Positions 31,992 through 44,978 of a DNA stretch of 64,000 nucleotides are shown one piece after another. Numbering within the stretch: position 1 is the first letter of the stretch; every line of letters starts with the position of its first letter. This DNA is from Bryoerythrophyllum caledonicum (taxonomy: Eukaryota; Streptophyta; Bryopsida; Pottiales; Pottiaceae). The stretch spans positions 19,898,637-19,962,636 of the forward strand of contig OZ020515.1 in the NCBI GenBank assembly GCA_963971425.1, written 5' to 3'. The position numbers and the translations under genes were made by a program. A model generated the notes under the pieces. It had not been told where the DNA came from. It ran no database searches and worked only from the letters and a program-made list of their open reading frames with translations.

Positions 31992-32727
31992 AATTCCTAG
32001 GAGCCCGTGACAATTTCACACCGAAAACACTTCAAAATTGTTGATTTTAGTGCAATGAGTAAGGAAGGAAATAAAACCTTATACTTGTCCTTTTGATTGT
32101 ACGATCTCCATACAAACTTACTAAGTAACATATTCACAAAATTTCATACACTTTGACTGCACGGATTGAAAGATTATAGTGTTTGAATTCAAGAAAATGG
32201 TTCATTTTCTTCCTTGCGATGAGTGGATCAGTAGACTTTGACTTCACTTGGTATTACATTTCTACACTACGCAAGGTCTAAATCTCTTACCATTGTGTTG
32301 AGCATGATGTTAGTTATGTATATAACAATTTTTAGAGGTAGAGAAGCGGTGTAGCATATTCAAAACCAGTGTGCAAGGAGTGGAGGTTAAAAAATGGTCA
32401 GTCCAAGATTTATTTTTTTGAGAATTTAATATGGTTTAGAATGATAATTTAAATAGTCACCAAGAAGGTTTACACTGCGTATTGTTGTAGAAAAAATAAA
32501 AAGTGAAAAATATGAAGATCTCTAGGTTTTATGTAGAAAAGATGAAGTTTTTTTCCCCGCTTGCCCGAAAGGTGTAAAAATGTTTGACTTGAGTTAAAAT
32601 GTTTTTTTACACTAAAGACAAGAATTTTTTTTGACATTTTCAAAGAAGGTAATATTCTTTACGTGTATGGAAAATCTCAATGTCAATAGAGCAAAATTTT
32701 GGAACTGCCCGGAGTCCCCATTTCTAA
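31990..32727. mobile_element. Family C element, inverted copy, left part (split by the LINE)
   Basis: Matches the reverse complement of about 19420-20148. Shared words include TAGCATATTCAAAACCAGTG, GGAGTGGAGGTT, CTCTAGGTTTTATGTAGAAAAG and AATCTCAATGTCAATAG. It starts at TTAA (31990) and stops at the LINE insertion point. The rest of the element is at 39997-40254. Confidence 0.8.
32716..32727. repeat. Left target-site duplication of the LINE
   Basis: CCCCATTTCTAA, repeated exactly at 39985-39996 on the far side of the LINE. Confidence 0.8.
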
Positions 32728-33111
32728 ATTTTTTTTTTTTTTTTGACACAAGTAAAGAGAACCTTTACTACACAGGAAAGAGGGAGAACAACCCGAAGGT
32801 CGAGGAAGAACCCGCTAGGGACGGCGAGGCCAATTAAGCACCTGGACCAACATCAAATGTTAGTAGAAGGATTAGACCTAGAGTTAGACCTAAGAGAGCT
32901 AGGGTACAAATTCCACCGCGGTCTCTCGCGGATCCACGAAGCCAGGACCTCGTTGCAATATCGGAGGTCTTTGAACTGCTTAGAAAAATTCGAATTCTTT
33001 TGAGGAGCAAGAGTATTCCTAGAATACGCCTTAGACCAAGCGGCGCGCCCATAGTCAACAAGCCCGAGCCAGACTTTAGTCCTCAACTTCTACATGGACC
33101 ACTTGGTGTCG

Positions 33112-36100
33112 TTAAACGTAGTGTCGTTTCTTTCGCTCCAAAGTTGCCACAATGATCCCTCTCATCAGCAGCCAAATCCTGCTAATAGGGATAAACCGCT
33201 TCGGGATCCGGTGACCAAAAATCCCTTGCATCCAAGACGGGGAGAAGGAATGGGACTGCAGGGCGTCATTGGAGTCGTCCACAGTCCCATTGACGGTCTG
33301 AGAGTCCTCGGCGCTGAGGGAACGGCTGGCTTCCTCCCTAGCACGTTCCGGAGAGGGACGAACAGCGTGAATGTTGGCGAGCTGAGCGTAGCTGCTCCGT
33401 CTGGGAACCCCCTTCCTGTTGCGCCACTCGACGCTGTTCATGACAGCCGAGCTACTTCTGTACGCGTGCAAGATCTGGTTGGTGGGGTATCTAGGCACCA
33501 TTTGCTCCACAAGATTGGCCCCCCAGACCCAAGTCTCTTTCGCGGAGTCATAGTCCCAAAACCTGTGAAGAATGGTCTCCAGAGTCGCACGATCGCACAT
33601 CGGGCAGTTTTGATCGATGGACGCGTGAGTCTTACCCCTCCAAACATTGACCGCCGCAGCCTTGTGCCAAATGGCCCAGATGAGCCCAACCTCCTTCTGC
33701 AACCTCTCAACATCCCAGGTATTAAGCCACTTAAGTTTATAAGTCGTCGGAAGAATTCCTCTCCACTTGTTCACAGGGACGGGGGGCACGAGATGACTAC
33801 GTTGAAGAAGCATACGGCCGATTTTCGCGGAGAAGGCCATGAATGGAATCTCCCCGTCCAATTTGTAACTATCTCGGTCCCAGGAGAGCAAGTCGCATCT
33901 TCCGTAAAATAACAACGTGGTATTCTTCCTGGAACCCCGGGTGACCTTAGCCACCCGAACCCGACGAATCATACCAAAGTGCGACGAAGTCCAGTCTTCG
34001 GCCAAAAAACTCCAACTAGGCGGCGTATTTGAAGCCTTCCTCCGCTCTGCCGAGCTGATGACTTGAAGGCACTCAGTAGCCGTCTTCACTGTATGGACTT
34101 CGCGGCTAGCAGGGATCTCCACACATTGCCATCCAACGTCAGGCTTGAGGCATTCTCCGGCTTGGAGTACGAAGGTTGGAATTAACGCATCCTCAGAATT
34201 AAATACCTCGATCCATTCTCTTGGGTTCGTGTGAAGGTTAACTCTTTGCAGCAGCTGGCTCCACGAACTCCCCAAATGGTGTACAATAGCCAGCCAAGCT
34301 CCTCTTTCTTCATCTCTTAGAGCGTGAACTGCCTACATCTCGTCGAAATTCATAAAGCGGTTGCCGTTCTAAATGTGGCGGTATTAGCGAACGCCTAGCT
34401 TATGGAGTGCCATCGCCCGTGACCGGGCAAATCCAGGTCCAATGGTCTGGATGGAAGGGCAAAACCAACTACTACAATAGAGGAACTCATCCAGGTGGTA
34501 GGCGGGATATATTTTAACGAAGGCAAGATTGTTTTCCACGCAGTCGTAACTGTGTTCCAAACATTGGAACCTTTCTTGGCTTGGTGCTTCAGAATCGTGA
34601 AATACTCCAAACTGTTATCCCACCTGCTATTGGTAAAAGGTTGAGAGGAAGCAAGCCGAAATCTGAGCAGGACATGTAAGTTGGAGTTCCCTGGCTCCAT
34701 AGCCTTCAACACCCACTTCGTCATGAGTGCCGTCGAAGCATCCACAATGTTGATGAGGTTGAGGCCACCACGAGCTTTGGGTTGGCAACATTGAATCCAA
34801 CTCACGCGAGTATGCAAGCGCCTCATCGTACCGGAGGCGAGGAAGTTCATGATGAAATCCTTGACTCTTGTGATTCCTCTCCTAGTACCTCCCCAAATTG
34901 ACAGAAAAAATAACGGTGAAGACTAGAGGACGTTGTTCACGATCACGCTTCTCCCAGTAGGGTTGAGTTTTGTGGAGCACCAGTAGACTAGCTTTTTGGC
35001 GATACGTTTGTAGAGGAAGTTGTCCATTGAGTTTGTGGCGAGCGTCATGCCGAATGGGGAACCCATGAGCTTCCCAATTTCGTCATCTTCAGCCCAGTTA
35101 ACTCCAAGTTGATCAGTCCAGCAAGGCCTGACCGAATTCCTCCAATCTTGCCAATATCCGCACGACTTGGTCCAATTAATCACCAATCCAAAGGCCAAGC
35201 AGAAGTTATTGAAGGTATGAACCAGGTTTCTTATTGAGTCCTTTCTTCCTAGCAAGGTGAAAGAGGTGTCGTCGGCATACTGAGCCAGAATCTATTGCCG
35301 ACCTTCGCATGGGAGCTTGATGCCTTCCACTCTTCCATAATGTGCTTCAGCTTTGATCATTGTGTTGAAAGCCTCTGCAACGATTATAAAAAGGTAAGGA
35401 GCGAGTGGGCAGCCTTGCCTTACGCCTCTTTTGATTTTGAACGTCGAATTCAGTTTGCCATTCATCTTGATTGCAGATGTAGCATCTTGAAAGATGATTT
35501 TGATCATTGATACGAATTCTCCTGAAAAGCCAAAGGCGCCTAAGACCTTGTATAGGAATTCCCAGTCAACCATGTCATAAGCTTTAGTGAAATCCAACTT
35601 CAAGAAGAGTAGCGTTTGGTTCGATTGTTTAGCCCAAGACATAGTTTCATGTGTGAGCAACAAGTTGTCCAGGATGTACCGTAGTGGAAGAAAGGCTGAC
35701 TATTTAGGGTTGATGATGTCCATCAAAATCGGCTGAAGGCGTCTCTGCAACAGTTTTGCGTAGATCTTATACGACGTGTTCAACAAGGAGATCGGTCTCG
35801 ACTTAGACAAGGATCGACCCTCCCCGCCCTTGTGTAACAAAGAAAGCATGCCATGCGTCATTCCTGACGGCAGTTTGCTTATTCGCACACTGGTCTGAAT
35901 TAGGTCAGTGAAATCCGCTCCGACGAGCTCCCAGTATTCGGAGTAGAATTTGATCCCAACCCCATCAGCGCATGGTGACTTGCTAGGTGGTATATCACCT
36001 AGCGTTGCTTTTAGCTCGTCCTTCGTGATCGGTGCGCACAGTGATTTCCTCATGTTGGCATCGAGCTTGTTGTTAAAATGAGCCAAGGTCGTGCGCTCCG

Positions 36101-37423
36101 CACCTTTTGTGCTGGCCGTTGAGGACCGCACCGAGTAGAGATGCTGATATTACTCCTAACACGTCAATTCGAGGCCTGCGCTTGATGAAACCAGCCGGCC
36201 ATCCTTGTCCATCAGCTCCGTGATTTGTGACGTTGTGGACCTGTTCTTGTGAGCGGCGAAGAATACGCGAGAGCACTTGTCTCCCACGTCAAGCAACTTG
36301 AGCCTGCTTCTCAACCTTGCCTCCACAGCCTTGGAGTATTCAATCGTTTGTATTCAGTTAGAGCTCAATTCTAGCTGAATTTGAGCCAGTTGATTACCTG
36401 GATCGACTCGAAGCTGTCCATGTGTGTCTTCGAGCTCCCTCCTTGCTATTGCCTGCAACTGTGTGCTCTCTTGAGCCTTGGAAATGCAGAATCTCTTGTA
36501 GTATCGAACCGTTCTCCTCAGTTTTCCGAAGAAGGGAAGGTGCGAGTGGCGCAACCAGGTTTGGCGAATGCCATGTTGTGCCTCGGGGAACTTCAAATAC
36601 TTCTTGTTCATGACGTAAGGTCAGGAGCGATGTTGTATAGGTTCTAGCTGCACCTCCCTCCACACCGGTAGATGGTCGGACAACGAAGTATCGCCGAGGA
36701 TGTGGTAAGTATAGTGCGTAGCAAGGGGACAAGCCCCAAGAAACGTGTAGGTGCGGTTGAGTCTTGCAAGCACACGACGCCCGTCACGTCTTCTAGTGAC
36801 CCATAAGAACCGGATTCGAGTCCCCCCTGGAAAGGCGTCTTCTACTTCGAGGGCATTCTTCAGTTCGTTGAAGAGTTGTTTCTCTTCCAGTGACCGGTAA
36901 GATTCCCAAAGATTGGACTTGTCTTCTTTGTCTTCTATAAAGTTCTAGTCCCCGGATAATATCCATCGGCAGCCGCGAGGAAGTGTTTGAAGCAGTTCAC
37001 TCCAAAGCATGCACTTTTTAGCTGATACATGCGGGCAGTAGATGTTAAGCACGACCATATCCTCTCCTGGAAGTCCCGAGAGCATTACCCACTACCCACT
37101 ACGCACTACCTTCTGGCGAGTACCCTTGAATACTGATTGGTGCGACAGCTTAGGAGATATCCACATCCCCGTACCACCACTCCCAGCACCCTCTTCTCTG
37201 TTGTCATTATTGTATGCGACCTGGGCTTCCTGACCAATAAAACACGCACCTGGCCAGAACAAACTAGCAAGAGCCTGAAACTTGTTGCCTCTAAGCTTAG
37301 TTTCTTGTAGGCAGATGATGTCCACTTTCCCGAGTACTCGGGAGAAGTAGTCCCTAATTATTGCCCTTTTAGTATATTCAATCATACCTCAAACATTGTG
37401 TGTTACGATTGACAGTTTCATGA
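33112..37423 (-). pseudogene. LINE ORF2 (endonuclease / reverse transcriptase), broken
   Basis: The reading starts near 37423 with MKLSIVTHNV, then a TGA where the family usually has R or W, then an AP-endonuclease start (VDIICLQETK, near 37320-37290). Reverse-transcriptase pieces follow: 36131-35700 (SPCADGVGIKFY and KSRPISLLN), 35663-35292 (LKLDFTKAYDMVDW and GVRQGCPLAPYLF), then QYADD near 35280, with an in-frame TAG four codons before it. Later parts are 35255-34923, 34850-34395 and 34275-33112. The last carries a zf-RVT-like region, with WHKAAAVNVWRGKTHA and CPMCDRATLETILHRFWDY. At least two in-frame stops are visible, and frame changes separate other blocks. The catalytic YADD itself is intact. 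Confidence 0.85.
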
Positions 37424-38453
37424 GTGGTGGGGAGAAGGAGCAAATAAAGGATGCACACCTACTGAAGAGTTAAGCAATGGTCCAAACCTCACAAATTTTT
37501 TCGGGTGAACGTGATGTATGTCGAGGTGTTGCTCTCTGCTTGGCCGGATGGAGGATCGAGACTTGCTTGTTGGACTTGACTCCGTCTCATCGTTCCACCC
37601 TTGATCCCTAAGCCATTGCCTGTATACCGATTCAATGATGGTAGGGGCAGGTGCACGGCTCTTTTAATTAGGTCCTCCCGAGAACTCCTGTGAATCTTGT
37701 GTGTCTACTAACTCAAGGCTGAGTTTGTCTGAGTCTCTCCCTGTCAGACGAGAGTTCTCTCCAGCTTGCCGACCTGTCGTTTGTCTTGCCTCCACGGCCA
37801 ACAAGTTTTTTTGCACGGTTGTCCTCGCCTGGAGGATTGTTTCCACCGAATAGTCTCTTGGTTGTACCAGAGGGAGGCCGTTAGTCCCATCTGGCGACAA
37901 GAACGCGGCAATCGTATATGCAACAGCAGCTCCGCTTGCTCGGCTTGGAGCAATGTCTGGCGCCCCTAGGTCTGCCGAGGAACCAATGTCTTGGTCTACC
38001 GAGTGAGCTGCGCCACTCGAGACACCTGCTAGCAACCTCTGGGGTTGGATCAGCGAGCCGTTGGCTACGCCTGCTCCCGGTCTTGTCCTTAGCTTAGGGT
38101 GGGGTTTCCTTGTCTTCCTAAACTTCTCCTTTCCCATGCCAGCGGCAAATCATATGTACTTCTAGACTTCTTCGAAGCTCCCGGACTTGAACACTCTCCC
38201 ACTCCTTGGAGGACGACGCGGCGCCGTCTTAATTTCGACCATGGATTCTTGTGGTTTCTGTATCTACCTCTATGGCGTATCTCGGGGTTTTGACAGTGAG
38301 AGGAGCTACTCTATTTCTCGGGAGAAAGGGAGGGGACAGGAACTCTTGCGTAGGCAAGACATCGAAACTCTCTTCAGCGACTCGAGTTTCCGATCCCAGT
38401 GCCGGGTCCAGGGTTACCAGGGGCGCCCTCAGCTCCAAACTTGGCAGTTGTCT

Positions 38454-39509
38454 CTACTGCTGTCCCTTGCCTGAGGTGCGTGCCTCGATGGCGTGGGGCA
38501 TTCTTGACTCCTCATTTCTCTGCTGATGGTTTGTCTGATGCTTCTTCAGCGCGTGACAGTCTTTGACCAAGTGGGATGTGGACAAACAATGCCTATAGCG
38601 GATTGGAAGGTTGTTATAGTCCACTGCCAATGACATCATCTCACCTGAGATGGGATTTGTAACGTTAGTGTTCACGACAAACGGCCTGGCCGTGTCAACA
38701 TTGACGCAAAATTTTTGATCTACTGAGTACCGGTTTCCCCTGTGTTTACCTACCACCCTCCCGATGCACCTGGCGATATCAAGAATACTACTACGCATCT
38801 CGTCAGACACGGCCTTGAGAGTGATGCAAACCGGCATCTGGGCTTTTATCGGGGTACTTGGGTCAAAACCAACAACCCATGGTTGTAACATGCATGTACC
38901 CCACTTTGAGATGTGTGAGGTAAGCATAAACAACTGCTGAGTAGCACAGACGTCTTTGGTGACAATTTGAAAGAAGCCGTTGCCTAGATTGCGTCCAAAT
39001 GAGCATTCCGCCTGCGCGTCTCTTGAGAGCATAGCTAGCCATGTAGGGACGGGATCCCACCTTGACCTTCCTTCCACAAAATATGCGATCACAGTGTTAC
39101 TTTGGAAATGATCCATTTCCTTCTTCACCTTCTCCTCATCGAGACTAAACAACGCAGCTTGTTTATATAATAAAAACCCTGAAGTACTACGGAACATGGA
39201 GTCTGGGAGAATCTCACCAGGGATAACTTTGGACGGGTTGAGATCAGCATGACTTCCCAAGTGTGCCATCGTAGCTACAACCTCCTGTTCAGGGAGTTCG
39301 TGTTTGAGTAGCACCTCTGCTTTCTTCCTCTCTTCCACGGCTGATGGCTTGAACGGGGCGTAAGCAGTATGCGCCTTCAGCTCTTCGGCAAAGCTGTAAG
39401 CAGGTGATGTCTTGGATACGCCAGGTGCTGCATCCGAGCTCGAGGTCATGGTTGAAACGGAGGAGTGACGTGGTGGAGGAGGCGAAGATGACGGCATGAG
39501 ATCGGCCAT
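38454..39509 (-). CDS. LINE ORF1, gag-like nucleic-acid-binding protein
   Basis: 351 aa from the first ATG at 39509; the open frame extends upstream only with a non-ATG codon. After a Ser/Pro-rich start comes a region like the DUF4283-type domain of plant LINE ORF1, including VEGRSRWDPVPTWLAML and the run around PFVVNTNVTNP. A zinc-knuckle remnant follows: the expected C-x2-C-x4-H-x4-C reads YRHCLSTSHLVKDC, so the first Cys is Tyr. It probably served as the RNA-binding chaperone of the element. It looks intact in length but cannot act alone since ORF2 is broken. Confidence 0.8.
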   Translation of the reverse strand: MADLMPSSSPPPPRHSSVSTMTSSSDAAPGVSKTSPAYSFAEELKAHTAYAPFKPSAVEERKKAEVLLKHELPEQEVVATMAHLGSHADLNPSKVIPGEILPDSMFRSTSGFLLYKQAALFSLDEEKVKKEMDHFQSNTVIAYFVEGRSRWDPVPTWLAMLSRDAQAECSFGRNLGNGFFQIVTKDVCATQQLFMLTSHISKWGTCMLQPWVVGFDPSTPIKAQMPVCITLKAVSDEMRSSILDIARCIGRVVGKHRGNRYSVDQKFCVNVDTARPFVVNTNVTNPISGEMMSLAVDYNNLPIRYRHCLSTSHLVKDCHALKKHQTNHQQRNEESRMPHAIEARTSGKGQQ

Positions 39510-39984
39510 GACGCTGGAGGCTTCTCGGCTGATCACGCGTTGTCTCTGTTCTTCCGTCCAACCCTAACCCTAATATCACCTTGCCAACAGAGGAATCCTG
39601 GTGATGCCTACGATTCTTGGTTTTGTAATGAAGTTCGGCCACTGAGAAGAGCTGCTTCTCTTGCTACTATCCTAATGATCTAACTGTCGTTGCCAACTCT
39701 TGGTACTATCGATTGTGTCACTCGATGTATTGCAGATCGCCTTCCGTTTGGTTCTACTAGTGTTTCTACCTTAGAGGCTAAAAACAACCTTCCAAAACCT
39801 AATCTATCGTGACTTGCTCCTCTCTTTGCGAAGAGATCCAGACCAAGGGTGGCGCTTGAGATCCCTTTGGACGTTAAAATGAGCAATCGGATAATCTAAC
39901 CTAGTTGATTCCTCCGTCCTCGGACTCGCCTCATCGTGTCTCGCTCATGAAGCCTCTTGCCGACGATTTAAACTCTAGTTTCTC

Positions 39985-39996
39985 CCCCATTTCTAA
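39985..39996. repeat. Right target-site duplication of the LINE
   Basis: CCCCATTTCTAA, identical to 32716-32727. Confidence 0.8.
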
Positions 39997-40046
39997 CTTT
40001 GAGTAGTACTAACTTTCAAACCATGAATAAATAAATAAATAAATAG

Positions 40047-40119
<73 letters not shown>

Positions 40120-40254
40120 ATCCACAGAGCTCTTATCAAGGACAATCTAGTATAAAAAAAAATCAAAATATATTTTTTCCAATTTTAGGAACCTACCCAA
40201 AATACAAAACGTACGCCCCACGTATACTTGGGCTCTTAGGGATTGAAGGGTTAT
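39997..40254. mobile_element. Family C element, inverted copy, right part (split by the LINE)
   Basis: Continues the element broken at 32727. GTAGTACTAACTTTCAAACCA matches the reverse complement near 19376-19395, and GCTCTTATCA, AGGAACCTACCCAAA and CTCTTAGGGATTGAAGGGTTAT match the other terminus. An AT microsatellite has grown inside it. Confidence 0.75.
40026..40115. repeat. (AATA)n and (TA)n microsatellite
   Basis: A short AATA run at 40026-40046, then about 34 TA repeats to 40115. Its length may be compressed in assembly. Confidence 0.95.
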
Positions 40255-41339
40255 AGCCTTCAATGAACTTGGCCTGTAGTAACTCCAACTCCATTAACCC
40301 TTTATGGCCGATGAGCTTTTCTCCCCTCTAAAAGTCTACGAGTGTTTAAAATTATGCAGAATGACATCTATGCGATACCTACATTTCAACACAAAAATTT
40401 ACAAACTCATTTCACGGAAATCACTATAGCTCGCCGATGCTTGCACCGATTGTCGTGGCAATGGTCTCAATAGATGCTCATCTTCCTCCACTTCTAAGTC
40501 ATGGTCTATTTTTACCTTCAAGGTGGCCTCTAGGGCTTGCTACAAAGGATCTTGTGCCAAAGTGACCCATATATGGTTGTTCATCTTTAAAAGGTTAAAA
40601 TACATTGTTCTACTCTCATTATGTAAATACATCCTTCTTCTCTCATTCTGTAAATATATCCTTCTTCTCTCATTCTGTGAACGCATCCTTCTACTTTCAA
40701 CCCTTCTACTCTTTTTTTCTAAATACATCCTTTTACTCTCATTTTGTAAATACATCCTTCTACTACTCCTTTCATGTATTGTCCCTCCTTACAAAAATTT
40801 GTAAAATTACTAAATATCAAATAAATATGGCCTTCAAATATGAAAGATTACAATATTGTTGGCCATGTGTCCAAGAGAAGGGGATGTCCATTCATACCTC
40901 AGAGAAGTTATAAGATTCAACCAAGTTATTATTGCCGCTAACTTATAATCTCTGCTAAGTGCAGCTGCCTCGCTTATTCCAACCAATACACCAATGGCCT
41001 AGAAAAGCAAAAATGATTTTTTAAAATAAATATAAGTATAGGGTGACTATTACACCTATACTTGAATTTCATTGGTTCATATGAAAGTTTTTGTACTACC
41101 AATAAATAGCCCCTATATGAAAAAAATCTTGAGGTAAGCTTTTGCAAATATTGGGCACGTTGCCATGGTTGCAATATGTATTTACAATTTTTGAATTTTT
41201 GTACAAAGATGCAAGAAGACAAGATGTACATGGGAATGTAAATTTTTTTTCATTGGATCTATGGAAAAAAAAGTTATGTCATCCTAAAGGAAAAATTGTT
41301 GAGTGTGGCCATGTCAGGCAACTCCAATTTTTTTGCTAG
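40255..41339. other. Intergenic with a CTTCTCTCATTCTGTAAATA-type short repeat
   Basis: Between about 40600 and 40770 a unit of about 30 bp (ACATCCTTCTTCTCTCATTCTGTAAAT-like) recurs five or six times, imperfectly. The open frames on both strands here reflect this repeat. No gene is supported. Confidence 0.5.
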
Positions 41340-42055
41340 GACACTCTTTTAGACGTGTAATTTTCAATACTAGCAAGTAATATTATTTCTTTGCATATAG
41401 TAAAAAAAATTCTTTTTTTTCGTGAGAAATAGCATTTTAACCCAAGTCAAACATTTTCAAACATTGTCACACATTTTTGAGCAAGGAACTAAAAAACTTC
41501 TTCTTTTTTCACATAAAACTTTGAGATCTTTATATATTTTACTTTTTATTTTTTCTAAAACAATATATGGTGTAAGCCTTCTTATAGACTGTTTGGATTA
41601 TCATTCTAAAACATAGAAAGTTCACAAAAAAATAAATTTTGAATTGGCAATTTTTGAACCTCTGCTCCTTGCACAATATTTTTGAATATGCTAAGCTCTT
41701 TTTCTACCTCTAAAAATTGGTGTACAAGGAACTAACATCATGGTGAACACGATGGTAATGACTTTAGACCTTGTGTAGTGCAAACATTTGATGCTATGTG
41801 AAGTCAAAGTTTGTTGATCTACTCAGCGTAGTAAAGAAAATGAAGCCTTTTCTCTACTTCAAACCTTATAATCTTTCATTCCGTGCGGTCAAAGTTTACG
41901 AAATTATGTGAGTATGTTATTTAATAAGTATTAATTGAGATCCAACGGTTTAAACTAGAGATAAATTTTTTTGTTTCCTCCCATATTGATTGCACTAGAA
42001 CCAACAGTCTTGAAGTGTTTATTGTGCAAAATTGTCAAAGAAATTTAGGGGTTAA
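41340..42055. mobile_element. Family C element, direct copy (left end not resolved)
   Basis: Matches about 19500-20148 in the same orientation. It shares AAGTCAAACATTTTCA, TTTTTGAACCTC, CTCCTTGCACA, TTTTTGAATATGCTA and CTCTAAAAATTGGTGT. It ends in TTTAGGGGTTAA at 42044-42055, the family terminus with TTAA. The left end is too diverged to place. Confidence 0.65.
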
Positions 42056-42507
42056 GACAAATATTGTATCCTATAATTATTTAAGTTTGTAACATTACAA
42101 CAATATTGCTTATTGTGGCAAGTCTTTACAAGCTATTACATATATACTTTATTAACTCATTAAGAGTGCACAAGTGAAACCTACCTACCTCTTTGACATG
42201 TGTTTTACCTATAATTACTCCTAGTTTGGTTTTAACTCTTACTTGGAACTTACCGTAGAGTAAAGTTCAACTTTAACTTTATATTCATTGATTTATGACC
42301 ACTTGATCTAGGGTTGCCTTCATTTAAGGGTCTAAAGTTTATTAGACTAATGAGACTCTTCACTTATAGATTGAACTAGTGAAGTTGTTCATTCTAAGAA
42401 TTGTCCATTTCACAAATAAGTGAATTTCTAGAGGCTTTTCTTTGGGTATGATAGGTTTGGCGTGTAAGAGTGTTTGTGGAGGTTGGTTTTTCTATTAAAA
42501 ACCAATT

Positions 42508-43072
42508 AAGGTGGAGCGACCCATAAAAGATACTTTAAGCCAAATGAGGTCTAAAATGATATTGTATTTCAAAGGAAATTATGTAGAAAGATGAAGAATT
42601 AGAAATGAAACTCAACAAATATTTCATGAGTTGATCATAAAATCTCAAAAATGCCAATTTGATATTGAAATTAAAAGCCCAAAATCCACCAAAGTCCATA
42701 ATTGTACTATAGAGTATGTGGTGCTTGTCATGAGTTGGGCCGGATTTTGTGCCCTCCTTTGCCCAATGCTAAGAAGTGACAGTGAATAAAAGAGAGATGG
42801 CATGCTATGCATGACCAACGTTTGCATGACCCAAAATTGCCCCCCCATTTGAGACTTTCGAGACAAGGCCACCAATGACAAGCTCAAGTAAGGTGGAGCA
42901 ACACAATATTGCACACCTTCATGACCCAATGCCGCTACTGACTATTTTTAGTTACTGAATTTTTTAGATTTTTTGAGATTGAATATGCGATATTTCATCA
43001 TTTTATCACCATTTCATACATATTCTACATATCGGTTTTGAGTAGGGGTGCGGTTATCAGTTGCTCCACCTT
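42508..43072. mobile_element. Family E element, inverted copy (565 bp)
   Basis: Terminal inverted repeats AAGGTGGAGCGAC (42508-42520) and GTTGCTCCACCTT (43060-43072), one mismatch in 13. The interior is a diverged reverse complement of 7950-8360. Its ends differ from those of the 7909-8410 copy, so one of the two may have captured the other or lost its original ends. Confidence 0.55.
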
Positions 43073-44978
43073 TAGAGACTATGGAGCCACATGAAGACCT
43101 AGGACCTAGCTCTAGATAATAATTAGGGTTAGGTCACTGCTCCTTGACAGCTAGGTCAATGGTGGTGTCTTTTGACACCTCATTCGAGACTTCAATATCA
43201 AATGACTTCCTTGCAGTGTTGAGGGAGACTCATCTTTCTCAAGTTGAGTCTCCCAGGTGATAAGGTGAGGGAGTGCGTTCCACTCTATTAGGTTCTTTGT
43301 GTGAAATGCTATCAATATTCTTTAAGAATGGCATGGACTTCATTTGTTGCAGATCGTAAAGAGGTTTTGTTGATTTCATAGTAAAAGGTACTTATGGACT
43401 GCTTATGAAACTTTGTGGTGTATGTAGTTTTGGGTATTTATCTCTTTACCTTGAGCCTAAGTTGCTGAGTAGTGCATAATTTATACTTTGAACTATTATT
43501 TTTGTTGACTACAGAGCCAACAGTGATGGTTTAGTCACTACTTTTCCAAGTTTGTCCCTAACTGTGCGTTCTCACATGTTTGCACAATGTTATCTTTTGC
43601 ACAATGCGTTTGTGCACGTCGTATATATAACCAAGGTGGTCGCTCTGCCAAATGTACTACTTACTATGTCTTTGCAAACTAGTTTGCTTCACGTGCAAGA
43701 AGTGACTTTTAAGTTTGTGGTGGTGGAGTTTAAGATATGAGATAGGTGCAACATGGCTGAATCAGGTGGAACTTCAAGTCAGATACTGCGATTTTCAGTG
43801 CATAGATTTCTTCCCTTGATTTGATTGCATTCATGGTGTAGTGTCTAATTTTTCTTGTGATTGCAATAACAAGCTGTAGAAGGCTGTAGACACATTTTCT
43901 GCAAAAATGATCCTAACTTTGCTTTTGGTTGTGTTTACAGGGACAAATGAGGTCTTTTACTTCTAGAATTTTCTGGCTATAGTCCAACAATATTCAAAGG
44001 TTGAAGAGTATTTTTGGAGTTTCAATCTATCTTTTGTTAAGGTATGTCTTTCTTTAGACAACCTTGCTTTCTAAGTTGGATTGGTTTGTTATTATAAAGA
44101 TTATATGGTGGTTGGACACTTTTTTGTAAAAAGTACCATGTAATTGAATTGGAAATATCTTGATACCAGAGAGTACATAAAAAAAACCTTTCTTTTACAT
44201 TTCTTTCGATCTGTTACTCTATGATTACTAGTAGTTTCTTAGTATTAATCACCATTTGATTGGTAATACAATAATACAAGAGAGTACATACATCTGATAA
44301 GATTTGAGATCGGATTGATTTGGAATTAATTTTGGTAAAAAATCAAACAAAATCTCTCTAGAATAGGGATGTGCCGCCTACCCGTCCTTAAGGGTAGGGA
44401 TTTGTTTTTGTTTTTTCCCCTTTTTCCCACCCCCAAGGATGTTAAAATGGCAGGTCTTGGCTTTTTCCATGGGAGGTTGTAGGCACAACAAGAAGCCTTA
44501 ACCAACCATGGTGACTGGAGGAGAAAGTTCCAGTCTTACATGTGGAGGCGTAGAAGGTGCCGCTTCAACACGTAATGTTGTAAAAATGATGTGGGGTTTC
44601 CGGTTGGCAACATGTTGTGGACCCGAGCGACACCATTGTAGCCAACCCAACAACATCCACGACACCCCATTCCCTGCTACAGAGCTCCTGTGTCCAACGG
44701 TGCGGATATTCCAACCCAAAACTTTGCTACCTTATAACCTCTGCTGACGCATATCCTCCACTAAGTTTTAACCCCTACTAAAGTCTTACCACCCCTACTA
44801 CCAGTGCCATATTGAACTAAAACTTATTTAAGGTGATTGTATAGTATCCCAACCAATTCCGCCTCAGAATGTACCCCTTGAGCAAGAAACACAACCCCTT
44901 TTGTAGATTCTACACACATATAGCACACCTTGTACAATCGAAGAAAGTATCTTTACAACAGACCCTTTCAAGTTTAAG
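43073..44978. other. Intergenic, no gene recognised
   Basis: AT-rich and then mixed composition. Frames such as 44508-44747 plus have no motif. No RNA gene was seen. Confidence 0.4.

Larger units (their letters stand above)
32728..39984 (-). mobile_element. LINE (non-LTR retrotransposon), 7.26 kb, inactive
   Basis: A plant L1-type LINE on the minus strand. It ends in a 16-base poly(A), seen as T's at 32729-32744, and is flanked by a 12-bp target-site duplication. It holds a gag-like ORF1, then ORF2 with an endonuclease, a reverse transcriptase and a C-terminal zinc-binding region. ORF1 is open, but ORF2 is broken by stops and frame changes, so the element cannot move by itself. It is inserted in an inverted family C element, whose two halves lie on either side. 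Confidence 0.9.

Noticed and set aside
33094-33912. A 272-aa plus-strand frame inside the LINE
   Set aside because: It is opposite to the C-terminal part of ORF2 and has no independent domain.
40540-40804. Leu/Ser-rich and Arg/Ser-rich frames on opposite strands
   Set aside because: Both follow from the short tandem repeat of about 30 bp at this place.
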